From NCBI GenBank assembly GCA_025331125.1, contig JAOALB010000054.1:186001-250000 (forward strand): a stretch of 64,000 nt of DNA, written 5' to 3'. Within the stretch, counting starts at the first letter, position 1. Each line of letters opens with the position of its first letter. This document shows, in pieces, positions 34,304-46,621 of this stretch. The notes under the pieces were generated by a model. That model was not told where the DNA came from, did not search any database, and saw nothing but the letters and a program-made list of their open reading frames with translations. The DNA is from Mycogone perniciosa. Taxonomy: Eukaryota; Ascomycota; Sordariomycetes; Hypocreales; Hypocreaceae. Position numbers and translations under genes: made by a program.

Positions 34304-34642
34304 GATCGAGTCACGATCACCTAGTAGTTGGTGCGATACTCGAAGGCTTCATAAAGGCAAGGCGATCGCGTCGAGAGCAGCAAAGAGAGACCCCAGGTTG
34401 TGGTTTGGAGCGCCACGACTGGACAAGGCTGGCTATGGGGAGAAGGCGAGGTTCGGGATGGTGGGGTTGGCTGATAGCCTGTGCCTATTGGTCCAGCCAG
34501 GCGAGGCTGTGGTGGCTCTGTTAGTGCAGATAGTGGGGGTCTTATGGCCCTCTGAGGCTCTGACAGAAGCCAGAACAGACTTTTTGCGAGCGGCTTTTAG
34601 TGATGGGTCCGCTGACGTCTGTCCCGACTCCGGAGTCTAAAT
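34304..34642. other. Upstream region of med17
   Basis: This is the likely med17 promoter. Plus-strand ORFs here overlap the start of med17 and are not supported. Confidence 0.45.
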
Positions 34643-35002
34643 CTATGCACTGAAGCAAATCTCGGCACACACTGACGGATCCCTGTCAAGTCTGTAATAT
34701 CTCTGACGTCTATTATTATCCAATGATGCCAATGCGTCCCAGCTTCCCCCAAAACCCCTCATGCCATTACGTAGTTCTTGTAAGTAAATCCATGATTGGG
34801 GAGATCCAAAACCTGGTCTGGCAGCGATTGCTTCTTCGGGCCATGAGTAGACACGGGGCATAATCGGCTGCTCCCCATTGGACATTTTTCCATGGCCAAA
34901 GAGAACTTTGCTGCGAATAGATGCCAAAACTCCAAGCATTCCGCTTTCAGCTGATTCTTGGTCCTGCAATAGTGGTGTGGTGTCAGTAGATAGTGATATC
35001 AC
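34643..35002 (-). CDS. Hypothetical protein, 119 codons, weak support
   Basis: An uninterrupted minus-strand frame lies between the med17 start and the phosphofructokinase gene. The product begins MISLSTDTTPLLQDQES and is rich in Arg, Ser and aromatic residues at the C terminus. It has no domain, signal peptide or membrane segment that I recognise. Length and position allow a small gene transcribed away from phosphofructokinase, but the frame may be chance. It is listed because it is the longest frame in an otherwise unexplained gap. Confidence 0.25.
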   Translation of the reverse strand: MISLSTDTTPLLQDQESAESGMLGVLASIRSKVLFGHGKMSNGEQPIMPRVYSWPEEAIAARPGFGSPQSWIYLQELRNGMRGFGGSWDALASLDNNRRQRYYRLDRDPSVCAEICFSA

Positions 35003-35343
35003 AAGTCACAACAGCCCTCCAAAAAAAATACCCCGCCAACTGATAATAATCGCTGGACGCCGATAAGAGCTTCCACGTTCTCGGGTCCCCTCCATCGAGA
35101 CTCAGCCTTTATTTCCATCCATACCAGTGGTTGTGCTCTTCATCCCTAATTTCGCTCATTCCTTTGAGCTTGCGGGCGACAGCCCTGTAAATGCCTCTCA
35201 AACATTACCTAGAGATCTTTTCGCGGCCCATTGATATTCTTTTCCCCTTCCGCTTGATCCTTGGCCAGCTCTGGCGAGCTCTCTTTCGCGGACTCTACGC
35301 ACCCACTGTCGCAGCAACACTCCCTCCGAGTTCGCCGCCCACA
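35003..35343. promoter_or_regulatory. Upstream region of the phosphofructokinase gene
   Basis: This should hold the promoter and 5' UTR of the glycolytic gene. From 35191 it is open in frame with the phosphofructokinase start, so part of it may be coding. Confidence 0.45.
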
Positions 35344-37837
35344 ATGGCTCCGAAGAAGAAGATCGCCGTGATGACCTCGGGAGGCGACTCCCCTGGCATG
35401 AACGCTGTTGTGCGTGCTGTCGTGCGCATGGCCATCCACATGGGCTGCGATGCGTTCTGTGTATACGAAGGATATGAGGGTCTGGTGCAGGGTGGCGAAT
35501 TCATCAAGCAGATGGGATGGGACGATGTCCGGGGATGGCTGTCTGAGGGAGGAACACTCATTGGAACTGCACGATGCATGGCATTCTACGAACGACCCGG
35601 TCGACTGACAGCGGCCAAGAACATGGTCCTCAATGGCATCGATGCCCTCATCATCTGTGGAGGAGACGGCTCTCTAACCGGAGCTGACAAGTTTCGTGCC
35701 GAATGGCCCTCGTTGCTACACGAACTTGTTGCCAATAAGGAATTGACCGAGGAGCAGGTCGCACCCTACAAGCATCTTAACATTGTTGGTCTTGTTGGAT
35801 CCATTGACAATGATTTGTCTGGAACGGATGCCACTATCGGGTGTTATTCAGCGCTTGCACGTATCTGCGAGATGGTCGACTACATCGAGGCTACTGCTTC
35901 TTCTCACTCCCGAGCATTTGTTATTGAGGTCATGGGACGACACTGTGGCTGGCTGGCGTTGCTTGCCGGAGTTGCGACTGGCGCAGACTTTGTCTTCATC
36001 CCCGAGCGACCAAGAGACCAAGATTGGAGAGAGGATATGCGCATTGTAGTTCAGCGAGTGAGTGAAAGAAAAAAAAAACAGTCTCACCATACAGTTAAAT
36101 TCAATTGCTGACCTGACTTAGCATCGCAAACTTGGAAAGCGAAAGACTATTGTCATTGTTGCCGAAGGCGCCCGTGACAAGGACGGCAACAAGATCTCCC
36201 CCGAAGAGATCAAGGACCTCCTCGCAGACAAGAGCGAGGGCGGCCTAGCTCTTGATACCAGAATCACCACGCTGGGCCACGTTCAGCGAGGAGGCACAGC
36301 AGTGGCCTATGATCGAGTGCTCGCTACCCTCCAAGGTGTCGAGGCTGTCAAGGCCGTTCTTGAAGCTACTCCCGAAACTGAAACTTGCTTCATTGCCATT
36401 AACGAGAACAAGATTGTTCGGAAGCCCCTCATGAAAGCTGTGCAGGAAACCAAGGAGGTAGCTGTTGCTGTGGATTCCAAAGACTTTGACAAAGCGATGG
36501 GTCTTCGCGATACCGAGTTTTCAGACCAGTACAAGTCCTACATGACGACCACAAATGTTATGATCGACGATAATAAACTGCCTGAGAAGAGCGTTAGTCC
36601 CCTCAGCCCCCGTTTGCCCAATTTTACACATCTCCTAACAGTATCATTGTAGCGAATGAAAATCGGTTTCATCAACGTCGGCGCTCCGGCCGGTGGTATG
36701 AACGCCGCTGTACGAGCGGCTGTTGCGTACTGCCTCTCCCGCGGACACGAACCCCTTGCAATCCACAACGGTTTTGCTGGATTTGCTCGCCACCATGGTG
36801 ACAAGCCCCTTGGAGCTGTCCGGCCCTTCAACTGGCTCGAAGTGGACGGCTGGGCCAGCAAAGGTGGCTCTGAGATTGGAACCAACCGTGAACTCCCTTC
36901 GGAGTCGGGTATGGAGCTGATTGCCAACCTCATTGAAGAGTATCAGTTTGATGCACTTTTTATTGTGGGCGGGTTCGAGGCCTTCCATGCGGTCTCGCAG
37001 CTACGCAAGGCCAGGGACGAATACCCTTCACTTTGCATTCCTCTCTGTCTCCTCCCCGCGACTGTTTCCAATAACGTGCCCGGTACTGAATACTCGTTGG
37101 GATCGGACACGTGTCTCAACGAGCTGGTAAACTATTGCGACAAGATTAAGCAGTCTGCTTCAGCTACCCGCCGCCGGGTCTTTGTCATTGAGACGCAAGG
37201 AGGGCGCTCAGGTTACGTTGCCACGTTGAGTGGACTCAGCGTTGGGGCCTCGGCCGTTTACATCCCCGAAGAGGGCGTCAGCCTTGAAATGCTGAATGCA
37301 GATGTCAAGCACCTGAAGGATGTATTCAAGAAGGACAAGGGCCAGTCCCGTGCTGGACGCCTGATCCTTGTCAACGAGAAGGCCAGCAAAGTCTACGACG
37401 CCAAACTCATTGCCGACATCATTCGCGAGGAGGCTCACGACCGGTTTGAAAGTCGAGAGAGTATTCCCGGCCACGTCCAGCAGGGTGGTGTCCCCTCGCC
37501 AATGGATCGCTGCCGCGCGGTCAGGCTGGCAATCAAGTGCATTCAGCACCTCGAGGACTTTGGCTGCAATGCACACAACCGAGTCAAGAAGGACCCCAAC
37601 AGCGCGACCGTCATTGGCATCAAGGGCTCTGAAGTTGCATTCACGCCAATCAGTGAGCTGGAAGAGAACGACACGGATTGGCCGAACAGAAGGCCCAAGT
37701 TGGCCTATTGGCTTGACATGCGTGAGGTGGTAGATATCCTGGGCGGCAGGCCAGCTTACCCTAAGCCGGAGAAGAGTTTGACGGGAATGATTGCCAAGGA
37801 CACGAAACGTGGCATTTATCAAGGTAGTTCGGAGTAG
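35344..37837 (+). CDS. pfkA: 6-phosphofructokinase (ATP-dependent), fungal type
   Basis: The committed step of glycolysis: phosphorylation of fructose 6-phosphate by ATP in the cytosol. Three exons, 35344-36057, 36122-36592 and 36653-37837, sum to 2370 nt, or 789 residues. This is the eukaryotic double-length form made of two related halves. The catalytic N-terminal half has MTSGGDSPGMNAVVRAV, GGDGSLTGAD, GSIDNDLSGTDATIG with the catalytic aspartate, and MGRHCGWLALLAG. The regulatory C-terminal half has GAPAGGMNAAVRAAV and VSNNVPGTEYSLG, with active-site residues replaced, as usual. I chose the ATG at 35344 because MAPKKKIAVMTSGG matches the family start. An in-frame ATG at 35191 would add 51 residues. 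Allosteric control by ATP, citrate and fructose 2,6-bisphosphate is known for the family. Confidence 0.96.
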
Positions 37838-39967
37838 TGATTTGCTCTTTTTGGAAGAATTGGAAGTATAAAAGTATAAAGATAGTGTTAAACAAAACAA
37901 CGTACCGCATTCCTCAACGGTTGAAGTTGCTCATCTCGGCCTTGTTGGGCGGCAAAGACGGCCTCATCATGCACAAGCAAATAACTTCGCCAATGGAAGA
38001 GTGATGAGGGGAGCTCGCTTGGGACAATGTTACAGTGCGTGAAGTTTGCGAAGCATAGGTCTGGCATGAAGAAGGGATAAGGCAAAACATTTTTTTTATA
38101 TTGACGCCTTTGTTGTGTTGGCCTGCAGATTGCAGAATACAGGTTGCATTTTCATTATTGAGATGTGATGCGAGTGAGTGAGTGTGTTGGTTACGCACGT
38201 GTGAGCTGGGAACTGTTTCATTAGCCGCCCGCCCACAAATGCCCAACTGTAGCCGCTTAGGCTGTTTTATGTATGTTTTATAAATTATTTATGGAAACAG
38301 CATCATGCAATACGCTTTGGATTTTTGGATTTTTGGGCCTCGTAGCTCTCCCTGCTTTCGTTGTCGGCGGTTATCAAGGCACCCTTTGTAAGCTCGGTTA
38401 AGAGAGGGAAAGGGAAAAGAGATGGTGAGTGAGTGAGACCCTCATGGTCACGATGACCAGGGCTGTGGCAACGCATGTGACAGGGGTGGATGTGCATTGG
38501 TGACGACATGGGGGGAACAGAGAGCAGAACGGGCTGCAACGCCTTGTCAGGCTCTCAACCTCTGCTTGGCTGCCTGTGATGTTTCTGCGGTGTCACCCGA
38601 CCTGGCCTGTCTTGGGAGCTGGCTCTTTTGCTGGATGAATGAAGCCTTTTACTTGACTGTGTTGACACGTGAAGTTGTACAATAATGTGTTGTTCGTTCT
38701 TTGTGTGAAGGGCTATTTTTAGGACATGGAGGAAAAAGCAATGTATTTGACTTTGTTCTTTTTTCTTCTTCTTTGTCTGTCTGATCTGATTATCGGCGTT
38801 CGCGCGGCTGCACGATTGCGTCAAGACATATCCACATCTCCATCCACACTTGGCCATGGATATGGGATTTCTTTGATAGCCTGGCAAGCCCGGTCTGGTC
38901 TGGTTGGGTCTGGTTAGGTGTGGCCCGGCTTAAGGCTGCGTTGGTTGGGCTGCCACTTTGCTGCCCACCATCTGCGGCCTCCTCCTGGGTCATGACCCTC
39001 ACAGACCTCGCAGGCTTTTTCTTCTTCGTTTTTAGCTCCGCCAATACGTAAGAGGTGTGTGGGATAAAGGATGGACTTGTAATCGCTAGGAGTGGACCGA
39101 GCCGCTGCCAAACTCTGGTCTCTGCCTTGTTGGCCTGCTGGATATCATATCTCTGTCTGCCTCTGCTCAACAGCCACCCGCATCGGCAGCATCGCGCGTC
39201 GCTGCTTCATCACTGATTGATCAATATCCTACGAAGTACGGAGTACAGAATCTAGAATCTGCATATGCGCTTTTGCCCCCCGCCTTAGGCGCCATCCATC
39301 CATCCATCGCCTGTATTCGCCCGGTACTAAAATATCCTGCTTACCAAGTACTCCGTACTCCGTACACACTTCGTATATACTTCGTACACGGAAAACAGTC
39401 AGTCAAGGTCAGTCAAGTCAAGTCAAGTCAGTCGGGTCTACCAGGTATTAGGACTTTGATCGCCTGAGCCGCCCGCCCTACTGCACAAGTTTTTATGCCG
39501 GGGGGCATGACGTTGGTTCTGGCCTGGCCTCCCCCCTCCCCCTGTTCTCCGTTCTGCAGCTGATACTGCCTTGCTGCCTCTAAAGTTCCGTCACTGCCCC
39601 TCGACTGGTTGCGCCGCCTCCCTCCTAGGACCAGGGCCAAAAGCCTCAAAATCAGCATTTCTCGCTTGACCTCCCCTTTTCCCCTTCTCACTCACATTTT
39701 CTGCTAGACAGTCTACTTTTATACCATCGCATCTTCGACAGCCCTTTTGCTTTTGCTTTTGCTGTTGTACTGTTGAGGGTGAAGCGCTCTCCAAAGTGTC
39801 ACAAAGGGCGGCTTTCACCTCTCAGCCGCATGACGTTTTTACTTGGCTTAGACCCCGCTTCAACTACTCCTCCCGCCTCCTTGTATTGATTCCTCCTCTC
39901 GCACATCAAAACCCGGACTCTTCTCGGCTGGGAAAACGAAGGGCACACAGAATAGATAGAGTGCACT
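37838..39967. other. Intergenic region, 2.1 kb
   Basis: No gene is supported. It contains TACGGAGTA-type motifs at 39236-39246 and 39348-39365 and a short AGTCA repeat at 39405-39433. C/T-rich sequence follows up to the next start codon and probably belongs to its promoter and 5' UTR. Confidence 0.5.
39405..39433. repeat. Short AGTCA/GTCAA tandem repeat
   Basis: About six imperfect pentamer units lie some 540 nt upstream of the next gene. Confidence 0.6.
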
Positions 39968-41671
39968 ATGGCATACCACGATCGCGACCGCGACTTTCGT
40001 CGCTCGGCAGTGGAGTTTGACGACCAGGTCCGTACAACTACACGGACTATGGCTCGCAGCCCCGCGCCGCCACGGGCTCGTCGGGAACGGGAATATGACG
40101 AAGTTGATGTTCGCATCCGTGAGAGAGACGAGCTGCCCGAGTTCTTGAGGACTACTCGACGACCCGAAGCTGGTCCCATGGTCCTGCGCCCGCGGGAAGT
40201 CGAGTTTGACCGGCACAGTGACCGGCTCAGTCACAGAGATCCCAGCCCTCCAGTCCGGTACCCGGGGGACCGCGGTATGCGCCGGGCCAAGAGTGTGTCG
40301 CCTCCGCATGACCATGAGCATGAGCATTCTCGGACCAGAGTCGTGGAGAGAGAGAGAGTCCGCGCTCCCTCGACTATTCGTCGCCGGTCACCCTCCCGCC
40401 GCAGGTCGCCTTCTCCTATATCTGTTAGATACGTCGAGCCGTCCGACAGCGAGCACATCCGCATAGTGGAGAGAGAGCGCGAACGAGTGCCGTCTCCATC
40501 CCCTTCACCACCACCCGCGCCTCCTGTTATTCGTGGGCCTGTTGTTCAGCGTGAGGTTATTACGCATTATACAGCCGTTGATCATGGTATGTGATACTCG
40601 TGCGCACATATCACATGTGCTAGAGTTTGACATCAGCCATGCTAACGAGAACCAGGTGTTGTTTCGGCCAGAAAACCTTCCCCGCCTCCCCCAATCCGGC
40701 ACCGCCCAAGGGAGCGTGAGACTAGAGAGACAGACATTGATATTTCTCTGTCCAAGAACCGGACAGAAGTTGATATTCATCGATCCACCAGCCGCGCCCG
40801 CGCCCGCTCCAGAAGCCGCGAGAGACGTTCTCACTACTATGAAGACGACATCGTTGTCCGTCGTGACTTGAAGGTCGAGGATACAAAGACTCGGAGGAGG
40901 GCGCATTCCGCGGCTGCCCGTCCTGCTGATGACGAGGTCGAGTATATTACCTCCAAGGTTGATTCGCGTGGCCAAATGGGCGAGGCGTGGGGTGGTGCCA
41001 CCAAGAACTGGTCAATTGTAGATGTCCCGCCAGGAACCGAGCGCATCCGCATGGATGGCGTAGGAGGAGCTAGCACAAACACCACATGGACCAAGTACAG
41101 CGGCGTGAGAAGGACCCAGTTCATTCCCGAAAGAGATGGTGCTCCCACCAAGGCGCCGTCGCCGCCACCAGCTCCGAGGGGAGAACGCCTCAGCGTCGTC
41201 TTCGATCGTGAGAGGGAGATTGATATCGAAAAGGTCACAGACCGCAGAATCACCCGCTCACCTCAACCACCACACCCTCCGCAAAAGGAGATGTGGACGG
41301 AGATTACCAAGGACCTTGTGATCCGAGAGGCTATTGAAGAGATGGGCTATGAATATGAGGAGACGGATTGGTTCTTCTACGTCATGGACTACCTGAAATA
41401 TGTGAGTCAACACCCCTTGCATGCCCTTTGGCCAAGACATGAGATTGATCTAACCTGCGTTTAGGACGATGTTCTTCAGTTGACCGAGCTCTCGGAGGAA
41501 ATTCAACGGGAGAAGCGACTACGAGTTCGCGAACGATATGAGCGCGAATTCATTGATGACTATGATCGACGACCCTATGATCACCAGCCCCGGCGACAGC
41601 ATAGGCGGGACGACCGTGTTATCGAAACCGAGGTGATTTACGACCGGTCATCAGCCCCACGCTATCGTTGA
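39968..41671 (+). CDS. Arg/Ser/Pro-rich fungal protein with conserved C-terminal domain
   Basis: A conserved Pezizomycotina protein of unknown function. Three exons, 39968-40586, 40656-41401 and 41465-41671, sum to 1572 nt, or 523 residues. The N-terminal half is low-complexity and highly charged, with RRRSPSRRRSPSP, RERERVPSPSPSP and a short RS-like stretch after intron 1 (RARARSRSRERR). The C-terminal part looks folded and conserved: KNWSIVDVPPGTERIRMDGV, then KDLVIREAIEEMGYEYEETD and WFFYVMDYLKY joined to DDVLQLTELSEEI across intron 2. I recall this arrangement from uncharacterised fungal proteins (possibly DUF8035), but cannot confirm the domain name. RS-type composition can mean RNA binding or nuclear speckle association; that is only a possibility. 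Confidence 0.85.
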
Positions 41672-42551
41672 TCGATTGGGCGGCCAAGAGGAGGAGAGTT
41701 GGAAGCAAGGATGATATCACTGAGTCACATGTATGCGCATTGGAGGGCAAGCCCTTTCTTATGTTCATGATGATTGGATTGATGATGACGGCAACGGGAG
41801 TTTGAATTGATGATTTTATAACGAGTTATGAAAAGCCATATACTATATCTATATATTCTTTGCGTATTACGGAGTACTTTATGGAACATGATGCTTAGTT
41901 CCCTGTCCGTGTGCAGTGAAGCGGATGGCGTCGGAACGAGGCTTGAGAACACAATACTACTACATATTACATGCAGACACCGCTAATCTCGGACGCCAAA
42001 TGCAAAACATGTCCGCGGAACATGCATGCTTGGAAGCAGCCCGTCTTACGAGAATACTACGCCTATACTAGTAAGCTGAAACGTATTACGAGTCCGGAGT
42101 TTACAAAAGTCGTACAAAGTAAGCCGAAAGACACACGAACGATATCGGAGAGAGAATGAGAGGATGAGCAGCCACTTTTTGCGGGGCCGACTGTAATAAC
42201 GGGAATACGCGCAAGGCAAAGACAGCGGTTCAATGAGATGCAAGTTATTTGACATTGGAACTGAGATGACTCAGAAAATCACATTCGATCAAAAGTTCTA
42301 TATATAGCGGTGCTTTCCGAGGCCGGTTTGTATGATTCTTTTTATTTATTTAAACATATTTCCTTGAATCAGTTCAAAGGACTGCTATTAATAAAGCGCC
42401 GGCGTCGGGCACTCAACTCCGGAGAACCCCTCCATCTCCATTTTATTTACTGCTGATTGCGAACACTAACACTAGCAATTGAAACTTCGCCCATCATCTG
42501 CCCCGCGATTTTTCCAGCGTCACACTCTCCCCAGATTGAGAAGCCGCCAAA
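41672..42551. other. Intergenic region upstream of leuA
   Basis: Contains the 3' UTR of the preceding gene, one TACGGAGTAC copy at 41868-41877, and the leuA promoter with a Leu3-like site. No gene is recognised. Confidence 0.5.
42399..42408. promoter_or_regulatory. Candidate Leu3-type binding site upstream of leuA
   Basis: CCGGCGTCGG differs at one base from the Leu3 consensus CCGGNNCCGG. It lies about 145 nt before the leuA start codon, a sensible distance. Leu3 regulates isopropylmalate synthase genes through the pathway intermediate alpha-isopropylmalate. The site is short, so chance cannot be excluded. Confidence 0.4.
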
Positions 42552-44655
42552 ATGCCCATGTAAGACGAATCCATCGCAGCTGTGCAACTCGACTGCCGTT
42601 TACATGTTTTATGCTTCTTGATGGCTGACGAGGCGCTGCTTTGCTGCGAAACCACAGGCTCAAGGAACCATGGAAGAAATACAAGCGGTTTCCGCCGATA
42701 AACCTGCCTGATCGCCAATGGCCGTCAAAGACGGTGGATAAAGCGCCGCGATGGCTGTCGACGGATCTTCGCGATGGAAACCAGAGTCTGGTCGATCCAA
42801 TGGCAAGTCTCTCGTTTGGGCTGTTCTTCTTCTGCTATTTCGTTCGGACTGCTAACCTGCCTGGCGCTCGCTTAGAACGGCGATGAGAAGTGGCGCTACT
42901 TCAAGATGCTCGTCGATATAGGATATAAAGAGATTGAGGTTTCCTTCCCCTCCGCCTCACAGACCGATTTCGACTTCACTCGCCGCTTGATTGAAACCCC
43001 TGGCGTCGTGCCCGACGATGTTTGGCTGCAAGTCCTGTCCCCGTGCCGCGAGGACTTGATCCGGCGCACCGTCGAGGCCCTGAAGGGAGCCAAGAAGGGC
43101 CTCATTCACATCTACCTCGCGACCAGCGAGTGTTTCCGAAGAGTTGTGTTTAACTTCTCCAAGGAAGAGTCTCTGGAGCTGGCTATCCGATGCACCAAGC
43201 TGGTCCGGTCTTTAACCAAGGACGACCCTTCGCAAGCAGGCACCGAATGGGCCTTCGAGTTCAGTCCCGAGACCTTCTCCGACACCGAGCCCGACTTCGT
43301 CCTCCAGGTCTGTGAGGCCGTCAAGGCCGCTTGGGAACCGACTGTCGAAAACCCCATCATCTTCAACCTCCCCGCCACGGTGGAGATGTCGACACCCAAC
43401 GTGTACGCCGATCAGATTGAATACTTCTGCCGAAACATCTCCGAGCGTGAGAAGATTTGCGTCTCCCTGCATCCGCACAACGACAGAGGCTGCGCTGTGG
43501 CGGCTGCCGAGTTGGCTCAGATGGCTGGCGCCGACAGAGTTGAGGGCTGTCTGTTTGGCAACGGCGAGCGGACAGGCAATGTTGACCTGGTGACTCTGGG
43601 TCTGAATCTGTACACCCAGGGCGTCCACCCCAACATTGACTTCTCCGATCTCGGCAGTATCATTGACACAGTTGAGGTCTGCAACAAGATTCCTGTGCAT
43701 CAGCGTGCTCCGTATGGCGGCTCCCTGGTGGTGTGCGCCTTCAGCGGCTCTCACCAGGATGCCATCAAGAAGGGTTTCGAACTCCGCGACCGCGAGGGCG
43801 ACTCGTACGAGGACGAGTGGCAGATGCCATACCTGCCTCTGGACCCCCAGGACATTGGTCGCACATACGAGGCTGTCATCCGTGTCAACTCCCAGAGTGG
43901 CAAGGGTGGTGCTGCATGGATCATCCTGCGCCAGCTGCAGCTGGATCTGCCCCGTGGCTTGCAGGTCGCATTCTCCAAGGTCGTCCAGAAGAAGGCGGAC
44001 GAGCTTGGCCGCGAGCTGCTGCCTAAGGAGATCACCTCCCTGTTCGAGCAGACGTACTTCCTCAACCAGAACCCGCGGTTCAGCATCATGGACTACAGCA
44101 TCACGCCGGACCGATCCAGGTCGCCCGCCCCTCCCCAGCCCGGCAAGACGCTCGTCACCAAAGACTTGATGCGAGTGTTTACCGGTGTGGTGTCCGTGGA
44201 CGGCAAGGAGTTCACGCTCCAGGGCCGTGGTAACGGTCCCATTTCAAGCTTGGCCAATGCGCTGAGGGGCGTGGGTGTCAACCTGGACGTGCAGGATTAC
44301 AAGGAACACGCCATCGGCAGGGGCCGAGACGTCAAGGCCGCAACATACATAGAGTGTACAGCGGCTGGAAGCCACATCCCCGTGTGGGGCGTGGGCATCC
44401 ACGAAGACGTTGTACAGAGTTCGTTGATTGCTCTCTTGAGCGCTGCCAGCAACGTGAGTTTCCTGCACCCGCGAGAGAATCCCAACAACCCTTGTGGACG
44501 TATGCTGACGCCCGGAGATACAGTTTGCCTCTAGCCGGCCTGGCAGTCCGTTTGTTGCCAAGCCTGTGAAAATCGACGAGGCAGTGAGTGCGTTGGAGCT
44601 GAATGGTCCTTCGGATCTGGTGAGTGCCTTGGAGGAGCAGGCCAATGGGGTGTAG
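42552..44655 (+). CDS. leuA: 2-isopropylmalate synthase
   Basis: The first committed step of leucine synthesis: acetyl-CoA plus 2-ketoisovalerate to 2-isopropylmalate; the family is feedback-inhibited by leucine. Four exons, 42552-42559, 42658-42802, 42876-44453 and 44524-44655, sum to 1863 nt, or 620 residues. The first exon is only 8 nt (M-P and two bases of the third codon) and splices to give MPMLKEPWKKYKRF. The catalytic HMGL-like domain has STDLRDGNQSLVDPM, SFPSASQTDFDF, SLHPHNDRGCAVAAAEL and GNGERTGNVDLVTL. The C-terminal LeuA regulatory domain begins near FTGVVSVDGKEF. Intron 2 (42803-42875) starts with GCAAGT, a GC-AG intron, and is needed to join DPM to NGDEKWRYFKM. No clear mitochondrial presequence is visible. 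Confidence 0.95.
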
Positions 44656-46621
44656 GTGTAAATGAAGTCCGATCTTGAACAAAACAAAATGGTGGGAGTT
44701 TTATGGCAGTGACGAGATTGATCTTTTGGGAAGAATCGCTCGTTTGGACGGCTAGGGAAAATGCACGCCTCCTTGAAGGCACAAACAACATATTACTACT
44801 CCGTACGGATGCATGAAAGGATGTTACTCCTACAAATACGGTGAAGCACATTAGTGTTAGCACATGGGTGAAAAACAAATGGTGCGGATTCATATATTCT
44901 GTTGGCCGTCTAAAACTCACTTCCAAAGTAATACAAATAAAGAACAAAAAAAATTAAAAAAAATAAATAAATAAATAAATAAAAAAAATTAAAAAATAAA
45001 ATAAAATAAACGCCAGAGAGGCAAATCAGACATTGACTAAATGTCATCCCTCTATTTTCAATTTTTACGTCTTAAAATGACAAGCCCCTGAAAAATAGTC
45101 GAGGAAGAAAAAAGAAGTCGAAAGAATTCGCGTTAGAACCATGGTTGCTGTGGAAGCTGTGGGGGCAGTTGAATTACACCGTGGAGATAAACATTTTGGA
45201 AGATTCGATGAGCGGGGAACAATACAGATAAGACGCGTGTGAATGTTGATCTGCCTTGTGAATTGGTGAATCGCAAATAACTCGTAGTAGGAATACTATC
45301 TATGAATGGCGATGAAAGGGGGCTTGTTGAAGCTGAGTCGGGAATTACGAAGTAGAGACACAGCGAATGAGTACAGGGGCGTGAGTCAGTACAATGACAT
45401 GTAGTCCTACTCCTACTCCTACGAAGTACGGAGTACATACATACCATACATACATAGATACATTTAGTATGTACGATCCGCAAGGCTTGAGCTCCAGGCT
45501 CTTCAGGTACTCCGTACCCCATAACAAGAAAAATCTTCAATCGCAGCAGGCAACAGACGCTACTCGTATTTTATCCCTCTGACTCTAAGCCGGTCTGAGC
45601 AGTTACTTTTTGCGTGCATGCGTTCGTTTCCCGTTCGGCCCCTCTCTCCCCCTCTATCCAAACACGCTTCTCGCAGCGGTCAGGCAGCGTTAAGCGAAGT
45701 TCCGCCGATGTCGCCCTGACAGCTGCTGGCTGGCTGCACTGAACATGAACAAGAACAAGGTACGGGAGGATGTTTTTTCCCGGGCCCACTGCAGCGCTCC
45801 AGTGGCCCTCGTAGCGGCTGAACGGCCCTCTGCACCGCAACCGCACCGCCAGAACGCTGCTGTTGCTGCTACGACTGCTACTAGTATTAGCACCAGCACC
45901 ACTGCAGCGTCCCCTCATCAACTGCATTGGAAGCCTGAGGTGCCTGTTTGGCCGCTGGTCCCAAAAGCCTTCAAACAAAACTCTTTCTCCTGTATTGTTT
46001 TTTCTTCCCTCCACCGTCAACGCCTCTTGCGCTTCCTCCCTTTCTGAGACATCATTTCGGGGCATTTCCAACGGCTGAGAAACCCATCCGTGCCTCTTCT
46101 TCTTATCTTCTCCTCTCCCTCTCATCCGTCTTCTGCACGCTCTTTAGCACCAGTACCAGTACCAGTCAGTACCTCTGCTAGTATTAGTACCCTCCCTCAC
46201 ACGGTGTGCGCCCACGTAAAAAGTGGCGGTAGCGACTTTGGCTTGTCTTGTCATCCACAGAAACTGCCCCCTGCTGGCCTGCACGCTTTGGAGACCCTCT
46301 GTGCGACCTCTAGACCCTATTCGTCGTCTTTTTTTCTGTCGTCCGTCTCCCTTTCGACCTTAATACAGCCAGGCAGCTGTTGGGATTCTCACAGTCCAAT
46401 CTTGGACGAAAACACAATAGACCGCCATTTTCTGCTCTCGTTGCCGTTCCGCGCCAACTGCGTGCGTGTTTTCACAGGGCCTCTTTTCTCCGCCTGGACC
46501 TCCCCCGCGTCTACATCCTTTTTTCCCCCTTCTTCAAACACGTGCGCTTCCCAGACGGTGTTTCCCGCCAGCACCACAGAGCTTTGTCGACGCATGAGGG
46601 AACCCTTAAAAACCTGCAATC
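44656..46621. other. Intergenic region with low-complexity tracts
   Basis: About 2 kb. It contains an A/T-only tract at 44936-45010, TACGGAGTA-type motifs at 44797-44809, 45426-45436 and 45507-45517, a CCAGTA short repeat near 46149-46168, and a C/T-rich upstream region of the importin gene. ORFs up to 184 codons on either strand are in low-complexity sequence and unsupported. Confidence 0.5.
44936..45010. repeat. A/T-only low-complexity tract (AAAT repeats)
   Basis: A run made almost only of A and T, with AAAT and AAAAT units, in the 3' region of leuA. Confidence 0.8.

Noticed and set aside
39428..40327. Minus-strand ORFs over the Arg/Ser-rich gene start
   Set aside because: Shadows of the G+C-rich coding exon on the plus strand, whose three exons join in frame with conserved motifs.
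45571..46125. Minus-strand ORF of 184 codons upstream of importin beta
   Set aside because: Low-complexity, overlapped by ORFs on the other strand, and located in the likely promoter of the importin gene.
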